This document shows positions 27,965-35,048 of a stretch of 35,048 nt of DNA, piece after piece. The notes below the pieces were generated by a model, which saw only the letters and a list, made by a program, of their open reading frames with translations, had not been told where the DNA came from and made no database searches. Every line of letters begins with the position of its first letter. Positions within the stretch are counted from its first letter, which is position 1. The DNA is from a virus, in the IMG/VR virus record IMGVR_UViG_3300044692_000064, positions 1-35,048 of that record; one strand, written 5' to 3'. Position numbers and translations under genes: made by a program.

Positions 27965-29361
27965 CGGCCACGCTCACCACGCCGCGCACCGTCGTGCGCC
28001 ACGTATACGAACCGTGGGGTGCCGCTAAGTCGCTGTTCCATTACCGAGGCAAAGAAGTCCTGTTGTCGGGCCCGGCCGGCACCGGCAAGACCCGGGCGTG
28101 CCTGGAGAAGCTGCACCTGATGGCGCTGAAGAACCCTGGGATGCGCGGGCTGATCCTGCGCAAGGTGGCCGCCGACCTGTCCAGCACCGCCCTGGTGACG
28201 TGGAAGGAGCACGTGGCCAGGGAGGCGCTGGAGCTCGGCCTCTGCGTCTACCAGGGTCAGACCCGGGAGAAGGCCGCCGGCTACCTCTACACCAACGGGT
28301 CGTTCATCGCGGTGGGTGGACTCAATGACCCCAACCGGATCATGTCGTCGGAGTACGACGTGATCTATGTGCAGGAAGCCACCGAGCTGTCCATCACCGA
28401 CTGGGAGAAGGCCAACAGCCGGTTGCGTAACGGCAAGGTCTCATTCCAGCAGCTGATAGCCGACACCAACCCCGACGTGCCCACACACTGGCTGAAGCAG
28501 CGCGCGGACGCCGGCACGGTGGCGTTGTTCGAGTCCCGGCACAAGGACAACCCCCGCATCTACCGGCGCGACGGCACGCTGACCGAGTACGGCGCGGACT
28601 ACATGGGCCGGCTGGACTCGCTCACCGGCGTCCGGCTGGCTCGGCTGCGGGATGGCAAGTGGGTTGCCACCGACGGCCAGGTGTATGAGGGGTATGACGC
28701 CGCTGTGCACAGCCCGAGTCTGGCCGACATCGCCGCGCTGTACGGCGGCTGGACCGACACTCGGCTGTGCGCCGCCGGCCTGCCCTGGCACTGGCGGCGC
28801 TGGTGGTCCATCGATTTCGGCTTCACCAACCCCACCGTCATCCAGCGCTGGGCCGAGGACGACGACGGCCGGCTGTACCTGTACGCCGAGCAGTACCAGA
28901 CGCAGCGCCTGGTGGAAGACCACGTGGCCGACCTGCGCAAGCTGGTGTTTGATGACAAGGACCAGGAGCTGGAACCAGAGGCGTGGGCCATCATCTGCGA
29001 CCACGACGCCGAGGACAGGGCCACCTTCCGCAAGCACTACGGGCGCGGCACCGTCTCGGCGGTGAAGTGGGTCAAGCCCGGCATCCAGGCCGTCCAGTCG
29101 CGGCTGAAGGTGGCCAAGGACGGCCGGCCCCGGCTCTACCTGCTGCGGGGTGCGCTGTACCGGCTGGACCAGTCGCTGCGGGACGCCGGCAAGCCAGCGT
29201 GCACGCTGGACGAGATCGGCTCGTACGTCTGGGACCAACAAGAAGGCAAGGTCAGCAAGGACGTGCCCGTGAAAGAGAACGATCACGGCATGGACGCGAT
29301 GCGCTACGTGGTCGCCCGGGTCGACCGGGTCACCGCCGGCAACAAGAGGAGAGCAGCATGA
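27961..29361 (+). CDS. Terminase large subunit
   Basis: 466 residues from a GTG in a GTGA overlap. ATPase: Walker A GPAGTGKT (37-44), a Walker B-like YDVIYVQEATEL (132-143, catalytic Glu139), and a coupling segment QLIADTNPD. Nuclease (RNase H-like): SIDFGFTNP (Asp285), ICDHDAED (Asp347) and NDHGMDAMRY (Asp445). This ATP-driven motor and nuclease packages DNA through the portal. Length is typical. Followed with a 4-base overlap by a membrane protein and then the portal. Confidence 0.95.
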   Translation: MTATLTTPRTVVRHVYEPWGAAKSLFHYRGKEVLLSGPAGTGKTRACLEKLHLMALKNPGMRGLILRKVAADLSSTALVTWKEHVAREALELGLCVYQGQTREKAAGYLYTNGSFIAVGGLNDPNRIMSSEYDVIYVQEATELSITDWEKANSRLRNGKVSFQQLIADTNPDVPTHWLKQRADAGTVALFESRHKDNPRIYRRDGTLTEYGADYMGRLDSLTGVRLARLRDGKWVATDGQVYEGYDAAVHSPSLADIAALYGGWTDTRLCAAGLPWHWRRWWSIDFGFTNPTVIQRWAEDDDGRLYLYAEQYQTQRLVEDHVADLRKLVFDDKDQELEPEAWAIICDHDAEDRATFRKHYGRGTVSAVKWVKPGIQAVQSRLKVAKDGRPRLYLLRGALYRLDQSLRDAGKPACTLDEIGSYVWDQQEGKVSKDVPVKENDHGMDAMRYVVARVDRVTAGNKRRAA

Positions 29362-29651
29362 CCGCCAGTGTTTCCACCCTCGGCGTGGCCGTTGCCCAGC
29401 ACACCGGCGGCCGAGCGCTCAGCCTGGCTGCTCGGCTGGCCACGCTCACCCGGCGCAGCGCCGCCGACATCCGCTCGGTCATTCTCCAGTCGCTGGGTTT
29501 GGCAGCCATCGACTACGCCATGTTCCAATGGACCTCGATTGCGGGGTTCGTCGCCGTCGGCGTCTCGTTCTTCGCACTCGACTACATCACCGGCGGTGCG
29601 CCGGACGACGCCGAGGACGGTGAAGAGAATGGCGGTGCGGTCCCTCGGTAG
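29358..29651 (+). CDS. Small membrane protein between terminase and portal
   Basis: 97 residues, ATG in an ATGA overlap. The first half is polar-helical (LSLAARLATLTRRSAADIRS), followed by a hydrophobic region of ~40 residues (LGLAAIDYAMFQWTSIAGFVAVGVSFFALDYI) that can cross the membrane twice, and an acidic tail (DDAEDGEENGG). The 3' end overlaps the portal start by 23 bases. Function unknown. Confidence 0.66.
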   Translation: MTASVSTLGVAVAQHTGGRALSLAARLATLTRRSAADIRSVILQSLGLAAIDYAMFQWTSIAGFVAVGVSFFALDYITGGAPDDAEDGEENGGAVPR

Positions 29652-31017
29652 CGCATTGGTCCGGCGCGCGACAGCAGCCGCGCCGGCCCGCCTGCCCGAG
29701 GGTGAGCGTCCGCCCGTTCCCATCACGGCTTCCCGCCGTGCGTCCGCCCTAACCATGCTCACCGGCAAAGGCGGCAGCGACACCCAGCGTCAGGTGGACC
29801 AGTACGGCAAGTCCACCCCGCTGTACTCAGCGGCGGCGCTCAACGCCGAGGCCGTCAGCGGCCTGGAATGGCGGCTGTACCAGACCAGCACCGGGCGCGG
29901 CCGGATCAGCGGCCCGGACCCGCGCAAGGAAGTGCTGGACCACGCCGCGCTGCGGCTGTGGCAGAAGCCCAACGCCTTCATGCACCAGCAGTTCTTCGTG
30001 GAGTACAGCCAGCTGTTGGTGGAGCTGACCGGCCTGATGTACATCGTGGTGGCGCGCACCGCCGGCATCCCCACGTCGATGTGGCCGGTGATCCGAACGC
30101 GTATCGTGCCGGTGCCCGATCCGGACCAGTTCCTGGCCGGCTACGCCTACATCCGCGACGACGGCAGCTTCATCCCGTTGCAGCTGGATGAGGTCATCCC
30201 GTTGCAGGTGCCGGACCCGAACGACCCGCTGGGCGGAATGTCGCCGGCCAAGCCGCTGCTGACTGACCTCGAAGCGGCGCACATGACGTCCGAATACCGC
30301 CGGAACTTCTTCAAGAACGGCGCGAATCCGGGCGGCATCATCCAGCTGGACGAAGAGGCGCTGCTCACCGAGCGGGAATTGCAGGACGTCACCGAGCGGT
30401 GGGCCGAGCAACACCGTGGCGTTCGTAATGCACACCGCGTGGCCATTCTGGAACGCGGCAAGTGGATTCAGAATGACGTGTCCCTGAAGGATATGCAATT
30501 CACCGAGATGCGGCAGGACGATCGGAACGCCATCTACGAGGGGTTCCGGACGCCGAAGTCCATCATCGGCGTCACCGAGGACGTGAACCGCGCCAACGCC
30601 GAGGCGTCGGAATACGTCTGGACGAAGTGGACCATCACCAACAAGGGCCGGCGCTGGCGCGCGGCGCTCAACTGGTACCTGCTGCCAATGTTCGCCAGCT
30701 CGGCGTCCGGCGTCTACTGCTTCGACTTCGACAACATCATTCCCGAGGACTGGCAGGCCGACGCCGCCACCACGGCGGCCAACGCGCACGCCGCCGCCGA
30801 GATGGTGGCCGCCGGCTGGCATCCGGACGATGTGCTGGCGTCGCTGTCGATGCCGGCCATGCGCTACATCGGCGCACCCGGACCGGCTGCCAACGCGCCG
30901 CAGACGGACCCGCAACAGGCCAAGGCAGCGCTTCCCGAGCTGCTGGCCACGCTGCCCGGCCGCGCCGCCGTGCAGGCGTTCGTGGACCAGTTCGCGCCAT
31001 CGTGGGGTGACCTGTGA
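29629..31017 (+). CDS. Portal protein
   Basis: 462 residues from ATG (MAVRSLGSALVRR) behind GAAGAGA. It matches HK97-type phage portals: NAEAVSGLEWRLYQ, LMYIVVARTAGIPTSMWPV, RRNFFKNGANPGGIIQLDEE, then FRTPKSIIGVTEDVNRANAEASEYVWTKWTI, the conserved stem and clip region. It forms the dodecameric ring at the capsid vertex through which DNA passes. Position between terminase and capsid genes confirms this. The extreme C-terminus is Ala/Pro/Gln-rich. Confidence 0.92.
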   Translation: MAVRSLGSALVRRATAAAPARLPEGERPPVPITASRRASALTMLTGKGGSDTQRQVDQYGKSTPLYSAAALNAEAVSGLEWRLYQTSTGRGRISGPDPRKEVLDHAALRLWQKPNAFMHQQFFVEYSQLLVELTGLMYIVVARTAGIPTSMWPVIRTRIVPVPDPDQFLAGYAYIRDDGSFIPLQLDEVIPLQVPDPNDPLGGMSPAKPLLTDLEAAHMTSEYRRNFFKNGANPGGIIQLDEEALLTERELQDVTERWAEQHRGVRNAHRVAILERGKWIQNDVSLKDMQFTEMRQDDRNAIYEGFRTPKSIIGVTEDVNRANAEASEYVWTKWTITNKGRRWRAALNWYLLPMFASSASGVYCFDFDNIIPEDWQADAATTAANAHAAAEMVAAGWHPDDVLASLSMPAMRYIGAPGPAANAPQTDPQQAKAALPELLATLPGRAAVQAFVDQFAPSWGDL

Positions 31018-31826
31018 ACGGCGCCGGTTCCGCACTGACCGTAGTCAGAATGGACACATTGGGTAGCAAGGACCCGCAGGCTGCCGAGTCCGTGGACCTG
31101 GCCCCGGTGGCGGCGGCCTTCGGCACCGCGCTGGCCGGGCTGCTGGCCGGCTGGGAGGCCGTGAAGGGCACCTGGGTCCAGTGGTTCGTGGCCGAGGTAG
31201 GCAAGACCCTGCACGCCGGCGACAAGACCGGCCTGGCGCGGCTGAAGCTGCCGTCGCTGGACGGTGCACGGCGGCTGGTCAGCAAGGCCATGGCTGGCTT
31301 CGCCGGCACCAGCGCCGCCCTGGCCGCCGCCGAGCTGGCCAAGCAGGGAGCCACCGGCGTGGCGCAGCAGACACCCACCGAGGCCGACCTGGAGGCCGAA
31401 GCGGACATCGCCGTGACGCTGCTGGCCACGTCGCTCGGCCAGTCGGCCGGCAGCGAGGCGGCGCGCGTGCACGGCCCCAACAGCTCGGTGCCCGAGACGC
31501 AGCGTCTGGTCCATGAGCACGTGGCCAACCTGACGGACGCCCAGCTGCGCTACGTGCTCGGCGCTGCCCTGCACGGGGCCGGCAACCACGCGCGCATCCT
31601 GACCCTGCTCGGCGTGGACGACGTCTATATCTACGCCAGCGAAGTGATGGACTCGAACACCTGCGAGCCGTGCGCGGAAATCCACGGCACCTACCTGGCC
31701 GGCACTCCATCCGGCGACTTCTCAAAGGTCTACGAGCTGTACCCCGTCCGAGGCTACGTCGCTTGTCTGGGCCGTGACCGCTGCCGGGGAACGGTGGTCG
31801 GCGTATGGCGAAAGGTGACTGAGTGA
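31014..31826 (+). CDS. MuF-like minor head protein
   Basis: 270 residues from a GTG in a GTGA overlap with the portal. The N-terminal two thirds is Ala-rich and helical. The C-terminal ~65 residues carry the MuF/SPP1-gp7-type signature: EVMDSNTCEPCAEIHGTYLAG, then YPVRGYVACLGRDRCRGTVV, with paired Cys. Such proteins sit on the portal inside the procapsid and help early ejection or assembly. No fused toxin domain is seen. Confidence 0.82.
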   Translation: MNGAGSALTVVRMDTLGSKDPQAAESVDLAPVAAAFGTALAGLLAGWEAVKGTWVQWFVAEVGKTLHAGDKTGLARLKLPSLDGARRLVSKAMAGFAGTSAALAAAELAKQGATGVAQQTPTEADLEAEADIAVTLLATSLGQSAGSEAARVHGPNSSVPETQRLVHEHVANLTDAQLRYVLGAALHGAGNHARILTLLGVDDVYIYASEVMDSNTCEPCAEIHGTYLAGTPSGDFSKVYELYPVRGYVACLGRDRCRGTVVGVWRKVTE

Positions 31827-32968
31827 TGCCGGCGATTGGGGTACACCACACGTCCACGGTGAACACACCATGGGATGGACCGGCGGCTGTGGCCGCTATG
31901 CCGAATTCACAGTCCGTGCTGCACTACTGCCACGCGTGGCAGGACGACGGCGCTGGCGATGAAAAGAGCGCGTACAAATTCCCGCACCACAAGACCGACG
32001 GCGGGCCGGCGAACATACCGGGCTGCCGAAACGGCCTGGCTCGGTTGGCTGGATCGAAGATCCCCGGCGGGGACAAAGGCGGTGTGCGCTCCCACCTTCA
32101 GGCGCACATCAACGATTACAACAAGAAGGCGAGTGATTCCATGAGTGCCGAACTGAAGGCATTCTGGAACCAGGCCGTTTCGCTCGGGATGCTGTCCAGC
32201 GAAGACCGGGTGCGCCAGCACGCACCGCGTGCGCAGCTGGCCGGCGACGGCAAGCCCTGGTTCCGCTTCAGCAACTCCAGCGACTCGGACGAAGCCATCC
32301 TGGACATCCAGGACGAGATCGGCTTTTGGGGGGTCACCGCCGCCGATTTCGCGCGGCAGCTGTTCGACGTCACCGCGCCGTCCATCCACCTGCGGGTCAA
32401 CTCGCCGGGCGGGGACGTCTTCGACGGCGTGGCTATCGCCAACCTGCTGCGGGCGCACCGCGCCACCGTCAACGCCACGGTGTACGGCCTGGCCGCCTCG
32501 GCGGCGTCGTTCATCTGCATGGCCGCCGACTCGGTCACCATGATGCCGAACAGCTCCATGATGATCCACGACGCGATGGGCGCGTGCCGAGGCAACGCCG
32601 CCGACATGCGGGAGCTGGCCGACCTGCTGGACAAGGTCAGCGACAACATCGCGTCGATGTACGCCGAGAAGGCCGGCGGCGAGGCGTCGGACTGGCGCAA
32701 CACCATGCGCGGTGAGCAGTGGTACAGCGCCCAGGAAGCGGTGGACGCCGGCCTGGCCGACCACATCGGGGAGCCGGGAACGCAGGCCGAGAACAAGGCC
32801 GACGACGACAGCAAGTGGAACATGTCGTTTTACCGGTTCGACGGCCGCCAGTCAGCGCCGGCACCGTCTACCATCGCGGCAAAGGCGGACATTCCGCCGG
32901 CCGTCACGACAACGGAATGGGACGCCTCGGTCTTCTCCCGGGCGTGGAATGAAGGGACTCAGGGATGA
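31823..32968 (+). CDS. Capsid maturation protease, ClpP-type, with N-terminal extra domain
   Basis: 381 residues, GTG in a GTGA overlap (an ATG follows immediately). Residues ~150-300 are a ClpP/S14 fold: HLRVNSPGGDVFDGVAI, nucleophile Ser226 in YGLAASAASF, His249 in SMMIHDAMG. It should cut the N-terminal delta domain of the capsid protein. Residues 1-100 are a separate domain (HAWQDDG, YKFPHHKTDGG, CRNGLARLAGSKIPGGD) found in other actinophage head proteases. A second ATG at residue 107 (MSAELKAFWNQ), preceded by GAAGGCGAG, could give a shorter form. Confidence 0.88.
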   Translation: MMPAIGVHHTSTVNTPWDGPAAVAAMPNSQSVLHYCHAWQDDGAGDEKSAYKFPHHKTDGGPANIPGCRNGLARLAGSKIPGGDKGGVRSHLQAHINDYNKKASDSMSAELKAFWNQAVSLGMLSSEDRVRQHAPRAQLAGDGKPWFRFSNSSDSDEAILDIQDEIGFWGVTAADFARQLFDVTAPSIHLRVNSPGGDVFDGVAIANLLRAHRATVNATVYGLAASAASFICMAADSVTMMPNSSMMIHDAMGACRGNAADMRELADLLDKVSDNIASMYAEKAGGEASDWRNTMRGEQWYSAQEAVDAGLADHIGEPGTQAENKADDDSKWNMSFYRFDGRQSAPAPSTIAAKADIPPAVTTTEWDASVFSRAWNEGTQG

Positions 32969-34398
32969 CCACGGCGATTCCCACGAATCCGGAAGCGCTC
33001 GGCACCTACCTGACCGAGGACATCCGGAACAAGATCAGCACGGACCCGGCGTTCGCCGCCCAGCAGTTCAAGGCGTTCGGTGAGGCATACGCCGCCGAGT
33101 GGGCGAAGACCCACGCCGGCAAGACGGCGGTGGCCGACATCGCCGCCGCCAAGGAACTGGAGCTGATCCAGTACCTGGAAGACCACGGCAACGAGCTGCC
33201 CAAGGGCTTCAAGGCCGGCGAGGCGATGGCGCAGCTCCAGCAGAAGCGCCGGGGCATGGGCCTGACCAACACCCGCACCAGCAAGGGCCAGCTGTGGGAC
33301 AAGCGGGCGCTGGGCGCGAAGGTGGACGACAAGTTCACCAGCGCGTGGGAGTACTTCGCCGCCGTGCACGCCACCGGCCGGCCGCAGTTCAACGTCCCCA
33401 ACAAGCAGGACATGGTTGCCCGGCTGCTCCAGCTCCAGGAGATCCAGAACAGCTACGGCAGCATCGTGCCGAGTGACGGCGGCTTCCTGATTCCGGAGAT
33501 CCTGCGTTCGGAGATCCTTCAGCTGGCGCTGCCCACGTCCATCGTGCGGGCCCGCGCGACGGTCATCCAGATGGACAGCCTGAAGGTGCCGATCCCGGCG
33601 GTGGATGAGCGCTCTCGCGTCACGTCCATCTTCGGTGGCCTCCAGTTCTTCTGGGCGGCGGAAGGCGCGCCCGGCGTCGACTCCTCGGCCAAGTTCGGCC
33701 AGGTCACGCTGGACGCCAAGAAACTGATGGGCTACGCCGGCATCCCGAACGAGCTGATGCTGGACGCGCCGGCCTTCATGAGCTGGTTCAGCGCGAAGTT
33801 CCCGGCCGGCATCACCTGGTTCGAGGACATCGCGTTCCTGACCGGCGACGGCGTGACGCAGCCGCTCGGCGTCACCCAGGGCAGCGGCGTGGTGTCGGTC
33901 ACCCGCACCACCACCGGCACCATCCGGTACGAAGACCTGGTCGCGATGTACCAGTCTATGTACCCGGCCAGCATCCCGAACAGCTGTTGGGTGATGTCGC
34001 ACGACGCGTTCGCCGCGATGGCCGAGCTGTACTTCATCCCGAACAGCGGCGGCGGCGGCACCATCCCGGTGCCGGTCATGCTGTGGATCCCCAACGCCGT
34101 CGGTGACCCCACGCCGACCATCCTCGGCCGGCCGGTGATCTTCACCGAGAAGATCGGCCCGTTGGGCTTCCCCGCCGGCGGCACCACCGACGTGATGTTC
34201 GTGGACTTCTCGGAGTACCTGGTGGGCGACCGGCAGATGATGCAGGTCGAGTCCAGCGCGGACTACCTGTTCGGCACCGACAAGACCGCGTTCCGCGCCA
34301 TCGAGCGTGTGGACGGCCGCCCGTGGCTGCCGGCCCCGATCACCCCGCACAACAACTCGTCCATCAAGCTGACGCCGTACGTGGCGCTGGCCCACTGA
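32965..34398 (+). CDS. Major capsid protein, HK97 fold
   Basis: 477 residues, ATG in an ATGA overlap with the protease. The N-terminal ~130 residues are a charged helical delta domain acting as internal scaffold and presumably removed. The mature fold begins near IVPSDGGFLIPEILRSEIL and includes the E-loop/spine region (SLKVPIPAVDERSRVTS), AEGAPGVDSSAKFGQV, KKLMGYAGIPNELMLDAP and FTEKIGPLGFPAG. Conserved order portal-MuF-protease-capsid supports the call. A strong hairpin follows the stop. Confidence 0.94.
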   Translation: MTTAIPTNPEALGTYLTEDIRNKISTDPAFAAQQFKAFGEAYAAEWAKTHAGKTAVADIAAAKELELIQYLEDHGNELPKGFKAGEAMAQLQQKRRGMGLTNTRTSKGQLWDKRALGAKVDDKFTSAWEYFAAVHATGRPQFNVPNKQDMVARLLQLQEIQNSYGSIVPSDGGFLIPEILRSEILQLALPTSIVRARATVIQMDSLKVPIPAVDERSRVTSIFGGLQFFWAAEGAPGVDSSAKFGQVTLDAKKLMGYAGIPNELMLDAPAFMSWFSAKFPAGITWFEDIAFLTGDGVTQPLGVTQGSGVVSVTRTTTGTIRYEDLVAMYQSMYPASIPNSCWVMSHDAFAAMAELYFIPNSGGGGTIPVPVMLWIPNAVGDPTPTILGRPVIFTEKIGPLGFPAGGTTDVMFVDFSEYLVGDRQMMQVESSADYLFGTDKTAFRAIERVDGRPWLPAPITPHNNSSIKLTPYVALAH

Positions 34399-34402
34399 TC
34401 GT

Positions 34403-34440
34403 CCGGCCGGGCGGCGGCGCTAGTCCCGTCGCCCGGCCGG
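34403..34440 (+). terminator. Hairpin after the capsid gene, attenuator candidate
   Basis: An 11-bp perfect stem CCGGCCGGGCG/CGCCCGGCCGG, extended by a G-T wobble and 3 further pairs, with an 8-base loop, 4 bases after the stop. No T-run. The next gene runs in the same direction 45 bases later, so partial termination could make the capsid transcript more abundant than downstream ones. Confidence 0.6.
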
Positions 34441-34485
34441 TGCGTTCCAGGCCCATTCGGGTGGAACCGACAGAGAGGCAACACC

Positions 34486-34992
34486 GTGTTCAAGCTGGGA
34501 TACACCTTCGACGTGGGCTTCGTCGGCACCTCGGCCGACCTGTCCACCACCGCCATCACCGGGAAGCGGACCAACGTCCGCAACTTCAACAACCCGAACT
34601 TCCTGGTGGAGCTGGGCGCGGCGGCCTCGGGCACCGCCAACGTGGTGCTCACCATCAACCAGTGGCAGGCGTTGTCCGGCGGCTCGGCCCAGCCGTACGT
34701 GGCCGACCACGCGTGGGTGAAGTCGGCCACGCTGCTGGCCAATACCGAGCCGTGGACCAACGTCGCCAACGCGGCCACCGACGGCACGCTGACGCTGTCC
34801 GGCGCGACGTACGCCACCAAGCAGGTGCTGGCGCTGGTGGAGCTGCACGTGCCATCGCTGCTGCCCGGGTACGACTACGTCAGCGTGGACATCGCCACGG
34901 TGGCCGTCGCCCGGACCGCCAACATCCAGATGTTGGCTGCGGACCTGTCCGAGCGCTTCAGCCCGGCCAACCTCCAGCCGCTCCTGTTCTGA
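34486..34992 (+). CDS. Probable head decoration or accessory structural protein
   Basis: 168 residues from a GTG behind GAGAGG. Beta-rich with Thr/Ala/Asn (NVRNFNNPNFLVELGAAASG, NVVLTINQWQALSGG, GTLTLSGATYATKQVLALVEL). No enzyme motif. Location directly after the major capsid gene, with a hairpin on each side, fits an abundant head protein (decoration protein or head fibre), but a head-completion protein is also possible. I do not recognise the family. Confidence 0.62.
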   Translation: MFKLGYTFDVGFVGTSADLSTTAITGKRTNVRNFNNPNFLVELGAAASGTANVVLTINQWQALSGGSAQPYVADHAWVKSATLLANTEPWTNVANAATDGTLTLSGATYATKQVLALVELHVPSLLPGYDYVSVDIATVAVARTANIQMLAADLSERFSPANLQPLLF

Positions 34993-35011
34993 CGGCACCC
35001 GACTGCCGCCA

Positions 35012-35048
35012 GGGTCGCCGCGCGTACCCCCTGTCCGCGCGGCGTCCC
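35012..35048 (+). terminator. Hairpin at the right edge
   Basis: A 9-bp stem CGCCGCGCG/CGCGCGGCG extended by GGG/CCC across a T-T mismatch, ending exactly at the last base. It lies 19 bases after the accessory head gene and resembles the hairpin after the capsid gene. The second arm may extend beyond the window. Confidence 0.5.

Overview
The window is a piece of a tailed dsDNA actinobacteriophage with siphovirus-type gene content. The base composition is very GC-rich. It encodes a WhiB-family protein, an Rv2525c/DUF1906-type endolysin, an HK97-type capsid and a long tape measure protein. WhiB and the high GC point to an actinobacterial host (Streptomyces or a relative); the genus cannot be read from the sequence. 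No integrase, parA or immunity repressor was seen, but the genome is incomplete: the tape measure gene is cut at the left edge and the head-completion and early tail genes expected after the capsid lie beyond the right edge.

Layout. (1) 2-5721, rightward: end of the tape measure gene, a large minor tail protein and two small tail or appendage proteins, closed by a hairpin at 5760. (2) 7525-5821, leftward: seven small genes, most overlapping by 4 bases. (3) 7633-9929, rightward: lysis island with membrane proteins, endolysin and holin candidates, closed by a 15-bp hairpin at 9938. (4) 21127-10001, leftward: the early/replication-recombination arm. In transcription order it holds a coiled-coil protein, a basic protein, four genes carrying seven Cys/His modules, a Cas4-like nuclease, an SSB-like protein, a small acidic protein, an SNF2-type helicase, an HNH protein, a 366-aa orphan, a zinc-ribbon protein, a RuvC-like resolvase, WhiB and a small zinc protein. 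(5) 21347-26014, rightward: one 1555-residue protein joining primase-polymerase, SF3-type helicase, 3'-5' exonuclease and family A DNA polymerase. (6) 26069-34992, rightward: an HTH protein, a small charged protein, small terminase, three accessory genes, large terminase, membrane protein, portal, MuF-like protein, ClpP-type capsid protease, major capsid and a probable head accessory protein.

Regulation visible in the sequence. Four leftward transcription starts (7525, 12586, 16086, 21127) each carry a TTGC-type -35 box, a -10 box at 17-18 bp and an 18-bp dyad GTTGC-N8-GCAAC-like element at nearly fixed spacing from the -10; two of them share a duplicated promoter-leader cassette of about 75 bp. 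Two rightward units (lysis and terminase) share the 11-mer CCGGTTACCAT. Three genes appear to be leaderless. The SSB-like gene has a 5' leader that can fold into a tRNA-sized branched structure starting at the predicted +1.

The most interesting locus is the linker of the replicative fusion protein. It contains eleven GTGACGG/CCGTCAC heptamers around a roughly 42-bp AT-rich island in otherwise GC-rich DNA, an arrangement recalling the lambda origin inside gene O. This is a candidate phage replication origin. All functional statements rest on motifs read by eye; no database search was run.
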